Shown here: positions 38,301-45,705 of the stretch, piece after piece | How positions within the stretch are numbered: position 1 is the first letter of the stretch | How the letters are laid out: every line of letters starts with the position of its first letter | From: Candidatus Lernaella stagnicola | Lineage (GTDB): Bacteria; Lernaellota; Lernaellaia; Lernaellales; Lernaellaceae | Length of the DNA: 64,000 nucleotides | Assembly (NCBI GenBank): GCA_030765525.1 | Contig: JAVCCK010000034.1 | Location: forward strand, 180,710-244,709 | Direction of reading: 5' to 3' | The notes under the pieces: generated by a model | Told to the model about the DNA's origin: nothing | Seen by the model: the letters and a program-made list of their open reading frames with translations, nothing else | Databases searched by the model: none | Made by a program: the position numbers and the translations under genes

Positions 38301-40246
38301 GGGTGGATGTAGATGAGGCGCGTGTCGCGCACCGCATTGCCTTCGGGCGTGAACACATAGGCCGTGGCCACGACACCGCCGGTCATCTCGGCTGTGACTG
38401 GAATCTGAGCCTCGGCGCGGCCGCCGGCGATGGCGGCGCTGGCGGTCAGCAACGTCTGGTTATCGCGGACTAGGTCGAAGAACACGGTTCTCGTGGATGT
38501 CCCGCCGACCAGCGCGATAAGTTGGATGACATCGCCCATGCGGTAGGTGGGGGCGTCGGTGCGAAGCAGAAGCGGGGTTTTGGTGCGCTCGGGCCGCAGG
38601 CGCAGGGTCTCCTCAATTTCGCTACCCTCTGCGGTGCGGGCGCGGACCGTAATTGTGAAGCCGCTGTCGTCGGGCACGTTGACGCGCATCTCGGTCAAAC
38701 CGAAGGCGTCGGTGGCTGCGGCGAACGGCAGGGTCCACCAATCGTCTTGGCGCGGCGCTTTGCCGGGTTGCAGCGCAACCTTCGCGTCGACCACGGGCGT
38801 GCCATCGGGCGTGGTCACGAGGATGAACAGGCGGTTCTCCAAACCGGGAACCAACTCGCCGCTTTCGGGCAACACCTGCGCCACGAGCGGCGCGCGGGCC
38901 ACGGGGTAGCTGCGCAACGCCTCCTGAGTGTGTCCGGCGGCGTCGGTCACCACGGCGTGAACCTGCACTCTCGCTTTGCCTTGGTCGACCGGGCGACCGG
39001 TGAGGGTGTCGGGAATCCGCAATTCGAAATCGAAACGCCCTTCGGCATTGGTTTTGCCGGTCAAATCGACGAATTTCTCGACGCCGACGATCGTCGCCAA
39101 ACCTTCGATCGCCACTTTCGCCCCGGAGACCGGTTTGCCGAACAAGTATTGGGCGTCGATGGTTCCGCGTATGGTTGCCGCGGGTAGGTACCAGGAGCGG
39201 TCCGCGTCGATCTTTACCTTGAATTTGGGCAGCACATAGTGCTTGACCTCGACCGTTTTCTCGACGCTGGTCTCACCTTCGATGGCCGAAATGCGATAGG
39301 TCCCGAGGTTCACTTGATCGGCGAGGACGAAGTCGGCGGCGAAAATGCCGAAACGGTTTGTCTGGAGTTTCTTCTTGAAAACTTTGTTGCCCTTACCGTC
39401 CTGCACTTCCAACCACGCTAAGCGCCCGGCCGCGGGTTGGCGGTCGGCCTTGCCCAAAGCCAGCGCGCGCAGATGCATTGTCTGGCCCGGTTGGTACAGC
39501 GGCTTGTCACTCGTGAGCAGAATTCGCGTGTCGTGACGCAGAGTCACCTCGTGTTCGAGCGATACTTCCTGACCCCGCCATTGGGCCGCGACAACCAGCG
39601 CGGCGTCTTGCCACTGCCGTGCGGGCACATCGAAGGAGATATCGCAGGTGCCGTCGTCGGCGCTTTGTCCGCGAAACACTTCGGTGACCGCTTTCTCGTC
39701 CCGGAAGGTCACGGTGATCGTCGCGCCGGGGAGGGGTTCGCCGGAAAAACGGTCGTGGGCGATGATCCGTATTGCGCCGCGGCTTCCGGTTTGGAAGGTG
39801 TCCGGCCCCAAAATCCTTACTTGGAGTGCGCCAAGGACCTGCGCGAGGCTGAAGGAAGCCGTGGTCCTGTCGTCGCCGACGCCGATTTCATAGCGAACCA
39901 AGTACAACGGCTCTTCCTGCGGGGAGACGTTCTTGCCGAAACGGGCATGCAGGACCTGGTTCTCGGCGTCGTAATCGATGTCGGTCGCGTACGCCACGAG
40001 GGTGCCGTCAAGCTTGGCGAGCCAGACGCGCACGGCGTTCGTTTTACGCCACGTGGTACCTGCGGGCGGGGAGAACGTCGCCTCGAAGCCTCGGCTCAGT
40101 GCGTTGCCGCACACTTCGCCCGCCGCAACCGTTCCGGCGGGCACCGCATTGGCGGGTCGGGTCAATAAGCAGCCGCTTAAGGAAAAAGCCGCCCCGAAAA
40201 GGACGGCCAGAATAAGAATACATACGACGTAACACGTGCGCTTCAT
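35399..40246 (-). CDS. Alpha-2-macroglobulin-like protease-trap lipoprotein
   Basis: 1615 residues. Signal ends in lipobox LSGC; GGGAG lies before the ATG. The order fits bacterial A2M: several MG beta domains (LLTSDKPLYQPGQTMHLRAL is the MG2 signature), a low-complexity bait-like stretch around residues 870-935, the A2M domain (REYFPETLFVDP, DSITTWRIAA), then the thioester motif GCFEQ and an alpha-alpha toroid complement-like domain with a C-terminal receptor-binding-like domain. It should trap proteases in the periplasm through a reactive thioester. No pbpC gene is adjacent, unlike the common type I arrangement. A GspG-like segment (SAGPDRQFATDDDLT) lies just before the bait-like region. 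Confidence 0.93.
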   Translation of the reverse strand: MKRTCYVVCILILAVLFGAAFSLSGCLLTRPANAVPAGTVAAGEVCGNALSRGFEATFSPPAGTTWRKTNAVRVWLAKLDGTLVAYATDIDYDAENQVLHARFGKNVSPQEEPLYLVRYEIGVGDDRTTASFSLAQVLGALQVRILGPDTFQTGSRGAIRIIAHDRFSGEPLPGATITVTFRDEKAVTEVFRGQSADDGTCDISFDVPARQWQDAALVVAAQWRGQEVSLEHEVTLRHDTRILLTSDKPLYQPGQTMHLRALALGKADRQPAAGRLAWLEVQDGKGNKVFKKKLQTNRFGIFAADFVLADQVNLGTYRISAIEGETSVEKTVEVKHYVLPKFKVKIDADRSWYLPAATIRGTIDAQYLFGKPVSGAKVAIEGLATIVGVEKFVDLTGKTNAEGRFDFELRIPDTLTGRPVDQGKARVQVHAVVTDAAGHTQEALRSYPVARAPLVAQVLPESGELVPGLENRLFILVTTPDGTPVVDAKVALQPGKAPRQDDWWTLPFAAATDAFGLTEMRVNVPDDSGFTITVRARTAEGSEIEETLRLRPERTKTPLLLRTDAPTYRMGDVIQLIALVGGTSTRTVFFDLVRDNQTLLTASAAIAGGRAEAQIPVTAEMTGGVVATAYVFTPEGNAVRDTRLIYIHPEADLKVAITPRKDTYRPGEAAAIDVAVTDLKGHPVAAALGITIVDEAVFALQDMQPGLEKIFFTLEKELMKPRYEIHTFQPEIVVLDPRPDPTRKRGQTAMLAAIAPAVVPAIDEKQATDLRSAVVEKLRKQIEDDLQRVAVLYAKHKGDTNRIDIAKLSDPWFHPYRISAAGARVYRLVSAGPDRQFATDDDLTVEDPKYVEERKKMAEAQRAFGAGGFAGRGNFEGAVDLFEDEDRAMAKGEALKEPAAATRTVDGSRGDSGPAIRVREYFPETLFVDPSLITDGQGNATLNLDMADSITTWRIAAQAVSAKGWLGSGTAPVRVFQDFFIDIDFPVALTRHDEVKVPIALYNYLERAQTVTLNIEAADWFELLDGGLQRQVLLQPGEVKAETLHVKATKVGRHALTVYARGSKQSDAVKRVVRVEPDGEMQETNITDRLPGEVSQNVEFPDGAIPGANVLLVKIHPGLVSQVLEGLDNIFRMPSGCFEQTSSTTYPNVMVLDYMKASRQITPELQMKAEGFINQGYQRLLTFEVPGGGFEWFGRGPAHIILTAYGLMEFHDMSRVYEVDEAVIVRTQEWLAGMQQQDGSWKPNQQFLDRVAAKFANDVLRNTAYVTWALGRTEYQGKAVRKGVAYLEKHHADAKDAYTLALLANALVAGKASDAIIDKVFSRLADMRVDEEDQSYWPAESTAVGSRGKSSDIETTALAGMVLVAAHREPQTVNRIVNYLISAKDSFGTYYSTQATVFAMHVLLGAAQAGGRDVEGKVDVFLNGEAAGAFDINPDNAEVLRMLDVSDRTRSGQNEIKLTFAGKGEPAYQIVARHYMPWGAREKPGDKEALSIDVSYDKQSLRVDETVACRVTIRNQAPGTLGMVVVDVGVPPGFQPLRETLTKLVEEKTVSKFSTTARQVTFYLDELRPEQKLKLEFDLKALYPVRAAAPATKVYEYYNPETNATSEPTTLVITK

Positions 40247-40391
40247 GGGAATTCTCCCGCAGATGATTTGAACCTATGCGAAAACGACCGTCGGCCCGAG
40301 AAAAGGTTCCCGACTGCGTGCCACGCACGGCGTACCTGCGAAACGGTGCGGCCCGATCGGCCGAGCGCAAAGCCCGGCCGGGCGTTCGGCG

Positions 40392-40420
40392 CCTATACCG
40401 CACCTTCCATATAAGAGCAA
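40392..40420 (-). promoter_or_regulatory. Probable promoter of the A2M gene
   Basis: On the minus strand TTGCTC, 17 bases, TATAGG, about 145 bases before the A2M start codon, implying a long 5' leader. Confidence 0.45.
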
Positions 40421-40447
40421 GTTATTACGAGTTTATTGCTGCTTTTA

Positions 40448-40464
40448 CCGTACTGAGGGTACGG
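40448..40464 (-). terminator. Weak hairpin after the 62-residue gene
   Basis: CCGTAC, five-base loop, GTACGG. On the minus strand it is followed by TAAAAGC rather than a T run, so termination is uncertain. Confidence 0.3.
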
Positions 40465-40472
40465 GCGTCATT

Positions 40473-40661
40473 CTACGGCATGCGGTAGAAAACGATGATG
40501 CTCAAGCAATGATACTCGTTGTCGCTGGATTGCTTGACAACCGTATTGACGACTTGGACATCCGGCCGCGAGTTCATCCAACGGGTGAGTGACTCGCCCA
40601 ACTCTTCGCGCTCTTTTGCCTTCGTCGCGGAAAACACATTTACCCCATCAAACTGTGACAT
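40473..40661 (-). CDS. Small 62-residue protein of unknown function
   Basis: The ATG at 40661 is preceded by GGGGGAG at good spacing. The protein (MSQFDGVNVFSATKAKEREE, then a middle with SLTRWMNSRPDVQVVNTVV, then KQSSDNEYHCLSIIVFYRMP) has balanced composition and an alternating hydrophobic C-terminal strand that look like a real compact alpha/beta protein. I do not recall a named family. No signal or membrane segment is present. It is flanked by A2M downstream and queH divergently upstream, with no obvious functional link. Confidence 0.72.
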   Translation of the reverse strand: MSQFDGVNVFSATKAKEREELGESLTRWMNSRPDVQVVNTVVKQSSDNEYHCLSIIVFYRMP

Positions 40662-40867
40662 CGCTCCCCCACTGTGTTTGGAGTTGGATTGGCAAACAGA
40701 AACGTACTATTGCTAATCAGTATATTACGATTGACCAACAAGGATGATTCGTTACGAAATGCTATTCGTCTCGAGTGTGTTGCGTTCGTCGTCGAAAAAT
40801 GAATTTGCGATCCCGGCTCAGCCGGCACGCGTTGACCGGTCGCAGCGTTCCGTGGCACTGTAACGCC

Positions 40868-41404
40868 ATGAATGTTCTGCTTCATATTTGCTGCGCGCCC
40901 TGCAGTATTGTGCCGATCGACAGACTTCGTGCCGAGGGCGCCGAGTTGCGTGGTTTTTGGTACAATCCGAACATTCAGCCGGTTACGGAAAACCGGAAGC
41001 GCAGCGAGGCGGTTCGGCAGTACAGCGCCCGCGTTGATTTGCCCATGATTTGGCGCGACGAATACCGGTTGCAGGAATTTCTTCGCATGGTGGCGTTCCG
41101 CGAAAGCGAGCGTTGCCGATTGTGCCTGCGCATGAGATTGAGCGCGGCCGCCAACGTGGCCAAGCGCGGAAAATTCGACTATTTCACAACCACGTTGCTT
41201 TACTCCAAGCGCCAACAGCACGACCTGATTGCCCAGGTCGGTGAAACCGTCGGCAAGGAGGCCGGGGTACAATTTATGTACCGCGACTTCCGCCCGGGAT
41301 GGCGGGAAGGTATTGAGCGGAGCAAACAAGAGCATCTCTACCGCCAACAGTATTGTGGTTGCCTTTACAGCGAAAAGGATCGGTACTGGGGAAAACTGGA
41401 ATAA
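40868..41404 (+). CDS. queH: Epoxyqueuosine reductase QueH
   Basis: 178 residues from ATG 40868; the frame opens earlier at 40775 but the conserved start is MNVLLHICCAPCS. The QueH (formerly DUF208) Cys set is present: CCAPC near residue 9-13, ERCRLCLRMR in the middle, and YCGC near the C-terminus. GFWYNPNIQPVTENRKR and FTTTLLYSKRQQHD are typical family blocks. QueH reduces epoxyqueuosine to queuosine in tRNA using iron-sulfur and non-heme iron, replacing the cobalamin-dependent QueG. No clear Shine-Dalgarno is visible. Directly after its stop lie two repeats that may regulate lpxC. Confidence 0.93.
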   Translation: MNVLLHICCAPCSIVPIDRLRAEGAELRGFWYNPNIQPVTENRKRSEAVRQYSARVDLPMIWRDEYRLQEFLRMVAFRESERCRLCLRMRLSAAANVAKRGKFDYFTTTLLYSKRQQHDLIAQVGETVGKEAGVQFMYRDFRPGWREGIERSKQEHLYRQQYCGCLYSEKDRYWGKLE

Positions 41405-41415
41405 ACCACCGCGCT

Positions 41416-41461
41416 CAGTGTCGCAAATACACCACACAGAGTGTTGCAAATACACTACATA
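41416..41461 (+). repeat. Two tandem 23-base repeats, candidate activator-binding sites
   Basis: Copies at 41416-41438 and 41439-41461 share GTGTNGCAAATACAC, with GTGT and ACAC arms as an inverted repeat inside each copy. They are spaced two helical turns apart and lie about 135-175 bases upstream of the start predicted for the sigma-54-type promoter at 41567, where enhancer-binding proteins usually bind. Confidence 0.6.
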
Positions 41462-41566
41462 ACAAGTGAGCCCCAGACCAGCCGCATTACGATCTCAATT
41501 TTGTTTATCGGCTAAACTCTCGGTTTCCTTGACAAAAAATTAGGAGGTTTTGCGCTTTTATGTCTC

Positions 41567-41582
41567 TGGCACGGCATTTGCT
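41567..41582 (+). promoter_or_regulatory. Sigma-54 (-24/-12) promoter of lpxC
   Basis: TGGCACGGCATTTGCT matches the sigma-54 consensus TGGCACG-N4-TTGCW at every conserved base, with correct GG-to-GC spacing. The start of transcription would be about 41593, 38 bases before the lpxC start codon. Confidence 0.78.
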
Positions 41583-41630
41583 CAATACCGGGCATAAGCT
41601 GAAGTGTATTTTGGGGTAGAAAAGGGGCTT

Positions 41631-42548
41631 ATGTTTATGTTTTGGCAACGAACTTTGGCAGCAGCGGTTAGTTGCACGGGAGTGGGGCTGCACTCCGGTG
41701 GAAATGTGACCGTCACCATACGCCCGGCACCGGCCGACAATGGCATCGTCTTTTGTCGCACGGATCTGCCGGGTCGCCAGCGTATTCGCGCTGTCGCGGC
41801 CAACGTCGGCGGTACAAACTTCGCCACAACCTTAATGGGCGACGGCTTTGTCATCGGCACGATCGAACACCTGATGGCGGCCTTGTCCGGGCACGGTGTC
41901 GACAACGCGATCGTGGAAGTCGACGGCGACGAAATTCCGATCATGGACGGCAGCGCCGCGGCTTTCAGTTACCTCGTCGACAGTGCCGGCGTGATGGAAC
42001 AAAGCACGCCGCGCCGTTATATTCAAATCCTCAAGCCGGTTTCCATCAGCGAAGGCGACAAGCGCGCGGCCCTGTTCCCGGCCGACGGTTTCGCCCTGAC
42101 CTATGAAATCGACTACGACCACCCAATCATTCGGCGCCAACGTTTCGACGTCGTGGTAACGCGCGAGAGCTTCCGCACCGAACTGGCTGCGGCGCGTACT
42201 TTCGGTTTCTTGGCCGAAGTAACGCAGATGCGCGAAAACGGTTTCGCCAACGGCGGCAGTCTCGACAACGCGGTGGTTATCGGGAACTACTCGGTGATCA
42301 ACAACGGCGGACTTCGCTATCCAAACGAATTCGTTCGTCACAAAGCGTTGGATGCCATGGGCGATTTGTACCTCGCCGGGTACCCGATTCTCGGCCGCAT
42401 GCACGGCGTGAAAAGCGGCCACGCGCTCAATCACAAGCTAGTCATGGCCATGCTCAGGGATAAGAAGGCGTGGCGCCTTGTAGAAGGCCAGCCCGCCGCG
42501 ATCGAACGTCCGAACGCTACTATCCACTCGGTTTCGGCCGGTTCCTGA
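41631..42548 (+). CDS. lpxC: UDP-3-O-acyl-N-acetylglucosamine deacetylase
   Basis: 305 residues. ATG 41631 has AAGGGG 5-6 bases upstream; a GTG at 41604 is in frame but less plausible. LpxC is the committed zinc-dependent step of lipid A synthesis. QRTLAAAVSCTGVGLHSGG is the N-terminal signature; zinc ligands are His80 in GTIEHLMAAL and the His and Asp in HKALDAMGDLYLAG; the catalytic His is in SGHALNHKL. It stands alone, away from other lpx genes, behind a sigma-54-type promoter and ends in a strong terminator. Confidence 0.97.
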   Translation: MFMFWQRTLAAAVSCTGVGLHSGGNVTVTIRPAPADNGIVFCRTDLPGRQRIRAVAANVGGTNFATTLMGDGFVIGTIEHLMAALSGHGVDNAIVEVDGDEIPIMDGSAAAFSYLVDSAGVMEQSTPRRYIQILKPVSISEGDKRAALFPADGFALTYEIDYDHPIIRRQRFDVVVTRESFRTELAAARTFGFLAEVTQMRENGFANGGSLDNAVVIGNYSVINNGGLRYPNEFVRHKALDAMGDLYLAGYPILGRMHGVKSGHALNHKLVMAMLRDKKAWRLVEGQPAAIERPNATIHSVSAGS

Positions 42549-42573
42549 GCGAAAGAGCCTCACCATAGCAATT

Positions 42574-42605
42574 CGGCCAAGTGACCTCCCCTTGGCCGTT
42601 TTTTT
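42574..42605 (+). terminator. Intrinsic terminator of lpxC
   Basis: CGGCCAAG, nine-base loop, CTTGGCCG, then seven T residues, 25 bases after the lpxC stop. Confidence 0.92.
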
Positions 42606-42681
42606 CTGGGCGGCAAATTCGTAAATCCCACACGGTCCTCCCCGTACCCTAACGGAAGAATCCTTGTTATATTGATTTCCG

Positions 42682-43782
42682 ATGAAATTGTATAAACGCC
42701 ATCTGATAATCGGCGCTTGGTTGTTGGCTTTCCTGCTGGCGATGGGATCGGCGGGTTGTGAGCGCACCGCGCGCAGCAAAACGCTAAGCGTCGACGAGCC
42801 GACCGTAATGACCGTCACCTTGGTCGGCGACCTGGGACTGGGCCTCGCCGTGGAATCCTATCCGTGGATCAAAAAGAATGGTTACGACGCGGCATTCGAA
42901 CACGTGCGTCCCCACATGAAGGGTGCCGACTACTTCGTGGCAAACCTTGAAACCCCCATTGTCGATCCCGAGATGGAAACCGTCTTCGGCGAACGCCGGC
43001 CCCGCCACGACCGGGCTGTCGCCGCCGTGTTGAAAAAGGAAGGCGTCGGTATCGTAGGCCTCGCCAATAACCATCTGATGGATTACGGCGAGGCCGGGCT
43101 CAAAACGACCATCCGCTACCTCGACGAAGCCGGCATTCGACATTTCGGCGCGGGCGTTAACCTCGAAGAGGCTCGCCGCCCCCTGATTTTGGAGAAAGAC
43201 GGCTTCAAGACCGCCATCGTCGCCGGTTGCCGGCCCCGGAAGTGGCGCCTGCTGGCGACCGCGAAACTACCGGGCGTGGCTCCGGTGACCGAACCGCGGT
43301 GGGGCCGGGATATCCGCGAAGCTAAAAAACAAGCGGATTTCGTGATTGCCTATCCGCATTGGGGCGCCTGCTACCACCCCAAGGTGAAAGATTCCCAGCG
43401 GCAGTTCGCCGCCATTGCCGTGAACGCCGGGGCGGACATCGTCGTCGGGCATCACCCGCACATTCCGCAGAAAGTCGAAATGCAAAAGGGCGTGCCGGTG
43501 CTCTATTCGATCGGCAATTTCGTTTACCACGGCGTTCGCAAGAAGGGTCGCGACCGCACTCTGAAATACGACTACTCCTGGATCGCGAAAATCGAGATCA
43601 CCCGCAAGGGGCTCAAGTCGGTGACGATTATTCCCTTCTTCAACAACAATATGCGGGTCGATTTCACGCCGCGACCCGCGAAAGTGGAAAAGGCCCGGTG
43701 GCTCTATAACCGTCTATTGCCGCCCGATTCGTGGCAATTCGAGGACAGCGTCGCGGTTCTCCGGCTAATGAAAAAAGACTAG
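42682..43782 (+). CDS. CapA-family (poly-gamma-glutamate/metallophosphatase-like) lipoprotein, copy 1
   Basis: 366 residues. Lipoprotein signal ends in GSAGC. CapA/PGA_cap motifs: TLVGDLGLG, FVANLETPIVD, GLANNHLMDYGEAGL, YPHWGACYHP and VGHHPHIPQ, which together form a calcineurin-like metal site. The founding member CapA acts in poly-gamma-glutamate export, but the family is broad and no capB/capC genes are near, so the substrate is unknown. A TATATT hexamer ends eight bases before the ATG and no Shine-Dalgarno is seen. A paralog lies at 46610. Confidence 0.88.
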   Translation: MKLYKRHLIIGAWLLAFLLAMGSAGCERTARSKTLSVDEPTVMTVTLVGDLGLGLAVESYPWIKKNGYDAAFEHVRPHMKGADYFVANLETPIVDPEMETVFGERRPRHDRAVAAVLKKEGVGIVGLANNHLMDYGEAGLKTTIRYLDEAGIRHFGAGVNLEEARRPLILEKDGFKTAIVAGCRPRKWRLLATAKLPGVAPVTEPRWGRDIREAKKQADFVIAYPHWGACYHPKVKDSQRQFAAIAVNAGADIVVGHHPHIPQKVEMQKGVPVLYSIGNFVYHGVRKKGRDRTLKYDYSWIAKIEITRKGLKSVTIIPFFNNNMRVDFTPRPAKVEKARWLYNRLLPPDSWQFEDSVAVLRLMKKD

Positions 43783-43937
43783 TCAGGGCAGCGAAACGCC
43801 AGCCGCGCCGGAATCAAAGGTAGAAGCGTCATCTCCCGCGTCCTATAACCCATCGTCCAATTGTTGATCACCAAGGGGTATCCGTCGTACGAGGCGTCCG
43901 AAACGATGCCGACGCTGTGGATGCGGATCGAGCATCC
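43779..43937 (-). pseudogene. Remnant of a gene: C-terminal 52 codons only
   Basis: On the minus strand a frame reads GCSIRIHSVGIVSDASYDGY and continues PLVINNWTMGYRTREMTLLP, ending LAFRCPD and a TAG shared with the capA stop. The block HSVGIVSD, DGYPLVINNW and the final Arg-rich strand resemble the C-terminus of DUF1287/CHAP-like secreted proteins. No start codon exists in the frame upstream and a TGA occurs near 44000, so the 5' part is missing. The family link is by eye and uncertain. Confidence 0.45.
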
Positions 43938-43954
43938 GGTGCGCCGTCGGGTTG

Positions 43955-43983
43955 TTGCGTGAGTTTTATTGGTAAGATATAGT
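43955..43983 (+). promoter_or_regulatory. Promoter of the FadL-type gene
   Basis: TTGCGT, 17 bases, TATAGT, about 37 bases before the start codon at 44021. Confidence 0.6.
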
Positions 43984-44020
43984 TTCCGCCTTGGTTTTCA
44001 ACGGCCCGCGAGATGTTTCG

Positions 44021-45688
44021 ATGCGAGGATTTTTGCGCCCGTGGCGCTTACTGTTTGCCGCATTGTGGATAGTGTGCGCTCTTGCTGCGCCCGGTGCGGT
44101 TCACGCCAGCCCGCTGGATATGTACGGCTTCGGCACGCGCGCCATCGCCATGGGCGGAGCGTTTACCGGTTTAGCCGACGACTACGCCGCCGTGTACTAC
44201 AACCCGGCGGGGATGATCTACAACGAAGGCAACCACATGGCCGTCGGTTTCATGGCGGCCAAAAACTATTTCGATCTGAAACTCGTACCGATCGACGGCA
44301 TCACGAAACGAAAGGCCGCGTTACTACACGCGATCGAAAACGAGAAAGTGGACATCGACGACTCTACCGCGTATTTCATGGGTTTCACGTCCAAGCTGAA
44401 CCGGTATCTCGCCCTGGGCTTGCTCGCTTATCTGCCGACGGATTACATGGTCCGCCTCAACCCGATCGACAGTCACTTCCCCTCGTTCATCATGTACGAA
44501 AATCGCGCGAAACGCGCCGTGACGTACGTAGGGGCGGCGTTGTCACCGGTTTCCGGTTTCAGCATCGGCGGTGGCTTAAGCGTGTTCGCCGACAGCAAGG
44601 GCGTGTTCAAGATTCCCGTTGAAATGAAAAACCGCGATACGTCCGGCAACACCTTGGAGGGCAAGGACGAAGATCTCGATGTGGACGCCGACCTTATTCT
44701 CGATTTCCCTTTCAGCTACACACCCTATGCCGGGGTAATGGTACGCCCCTGCGAATGGCTGCGACTGGGGGCTTCGTACCGCGGTTCGTTCCAGTGGGAT
44801 GTTACCGTTGACGTCGACGCCCGGCTGACCGTTGAGAACTATCAGGTGAACCTTTCCGACCTGTCCGAATTGGCGCCGGGCCTTTTGCCGCTCAAGGGCG
44901 TGATCGAATTGCACGCCCCGGCGTTGGGTAACAAGCCGCTGCGCGTGCCGATCGAATTGGAAGGCCTGGACGGCACGCTAACCGTCAACGCTTCGGTGCC
45001 CGTGCGGGTGCTGGCCGACATGAGCGACCACTGGAAACCGCAAGAAGCGGCCTTCGGTGGCGCGGTGAAAGCGGGCGATGCGTGGACCATCTCCGGCGAC
45101 GTGACGTGGTACGACTGGTCGGAGTATCCGTCCCCCGACCTGCGGCTGATCATCGACGACTGGAACATCAATCTGGCCACGCTGCCCACGAGCATGCGCG
45201 CGCGTATTCGTACTCTCAGCGTGCCGGTGCTCGGGACGGTGGGCCCGCTGCCGCCGGTCCAGGTGACGCTGCCCGGATTGACGACCAACGTGAAAATCAA
45301 GTTCCCGACGCGGCAGATCATCCGGCCGAAAACCCACGATATTTTTGTGCCGCGGATCGGGTTCGAACACCGCCTGCCGCCGGCGTACGGCGCTCTGTGG
45401 GTCGGGCAGGTGCAGGTAGCCCTGCGGGCCGGGTACAGTTTTCAACCCACGCCTTTCGAGGCGCAGCGCGGCTACATCAACCTGGTCGACACGGACAAAC
45501 ACGTGATGTCGGCGGGGGCGGGCATTACGTTCAACAAGGCGCTTTCGTTTGACGCATACGGCCAGTATCATCACCTCATCCCGATTCGCTTCGAAAAAGA
45601 TCTGGTCGATCCCGATCTCCCCTTCGAAGCCGTGGAAGCCCAAGGGTATATTCTCGGCGGCGGGGCGAGCGTTTCCTATCACTGGTAA
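44021..45688 (+). CDS. OmpP1/FadL/TodX-type outer-membrane transport protein
   Basis: 555 residues from ATG 44021; a TTG at 43991 is in frame but leads with a poor signal. Signal MRGFLRPWRLLFAALWIVCA ends at VHA. The mature N-terminus SPLDMYGFGTRAIAMGGAFT, then DDYAAVYYNPAGM, is the FadL signature in which the NPA segment plugs the barrel. Alternating strands continue to the C-terminus, which ends in SVSYHW with terminal Trp, as barrel proteins do. Family members take up long-chain fatty acids or hydrophobic compounds across the outer membrane. The next gene begins 17 bases after its stop. Confidence 0.93.
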   Translation: MRGFLRPWRLLFAALWIVCALAAPGAVHASPLDMYGFGTRAIAMGGAFTGLADDYAAVYYNPAGMIYNEGNHMAVGFMAAKNYFDLKLVPIDGITKRKAALLHAIENEKVDIDDSTAYFMGFTSKLNRYLALGLLAYLPTDYMVRLNPIDSHFPSFIMYENRAKRAVTYVGAALSPVSGFSIGGGLSVFADSKGVFKIPVEMKNRDTSGNTLEGKDEDLDVDADLILDFPFSYTPYAGVMVRPCEWLRLGASYRGSFQWDVTVDVDARLTVENYQVNLSDLSELAPGLLPLKGVIELHAPALGNKPLRVPIELEGLDGTLTVNASVPVRVLADMSDHWKPQEAAFGGAVKAGDAWTISGDVTWYDWSEYPSPDLRLIIDDWNINLATLPTSMRARIRTLSVPVLGTVGPLPPVQVTLPGLTTNVKIKFPTRQIIRPKTHDIFVPRIGFEHRLPPAYGALWVGQVQVALRAGYSFQPTPFEAQRGYINLVDTDKHVMSAGAGITFNKALSFDAYGQYHHLIPIRFEKDLVDPDLPFEAVEAQGYILGGGASVSYHW

Positions 45689-45705
45689 GACGCGGAGGAT
45701 CCACC

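Noticed and set aside
40360..40390. GCCCGGCCGGGC palindrome upstream of A2M
   Set aside because: Short GC-rich palindrome without T tail or promoter context; expected by chance in GC-rich DNA.
41416..41461. Tandem repeats as a mini CRISPR array
   Set aside because: Only two directly abutting copies, no spacers and no cas genes.
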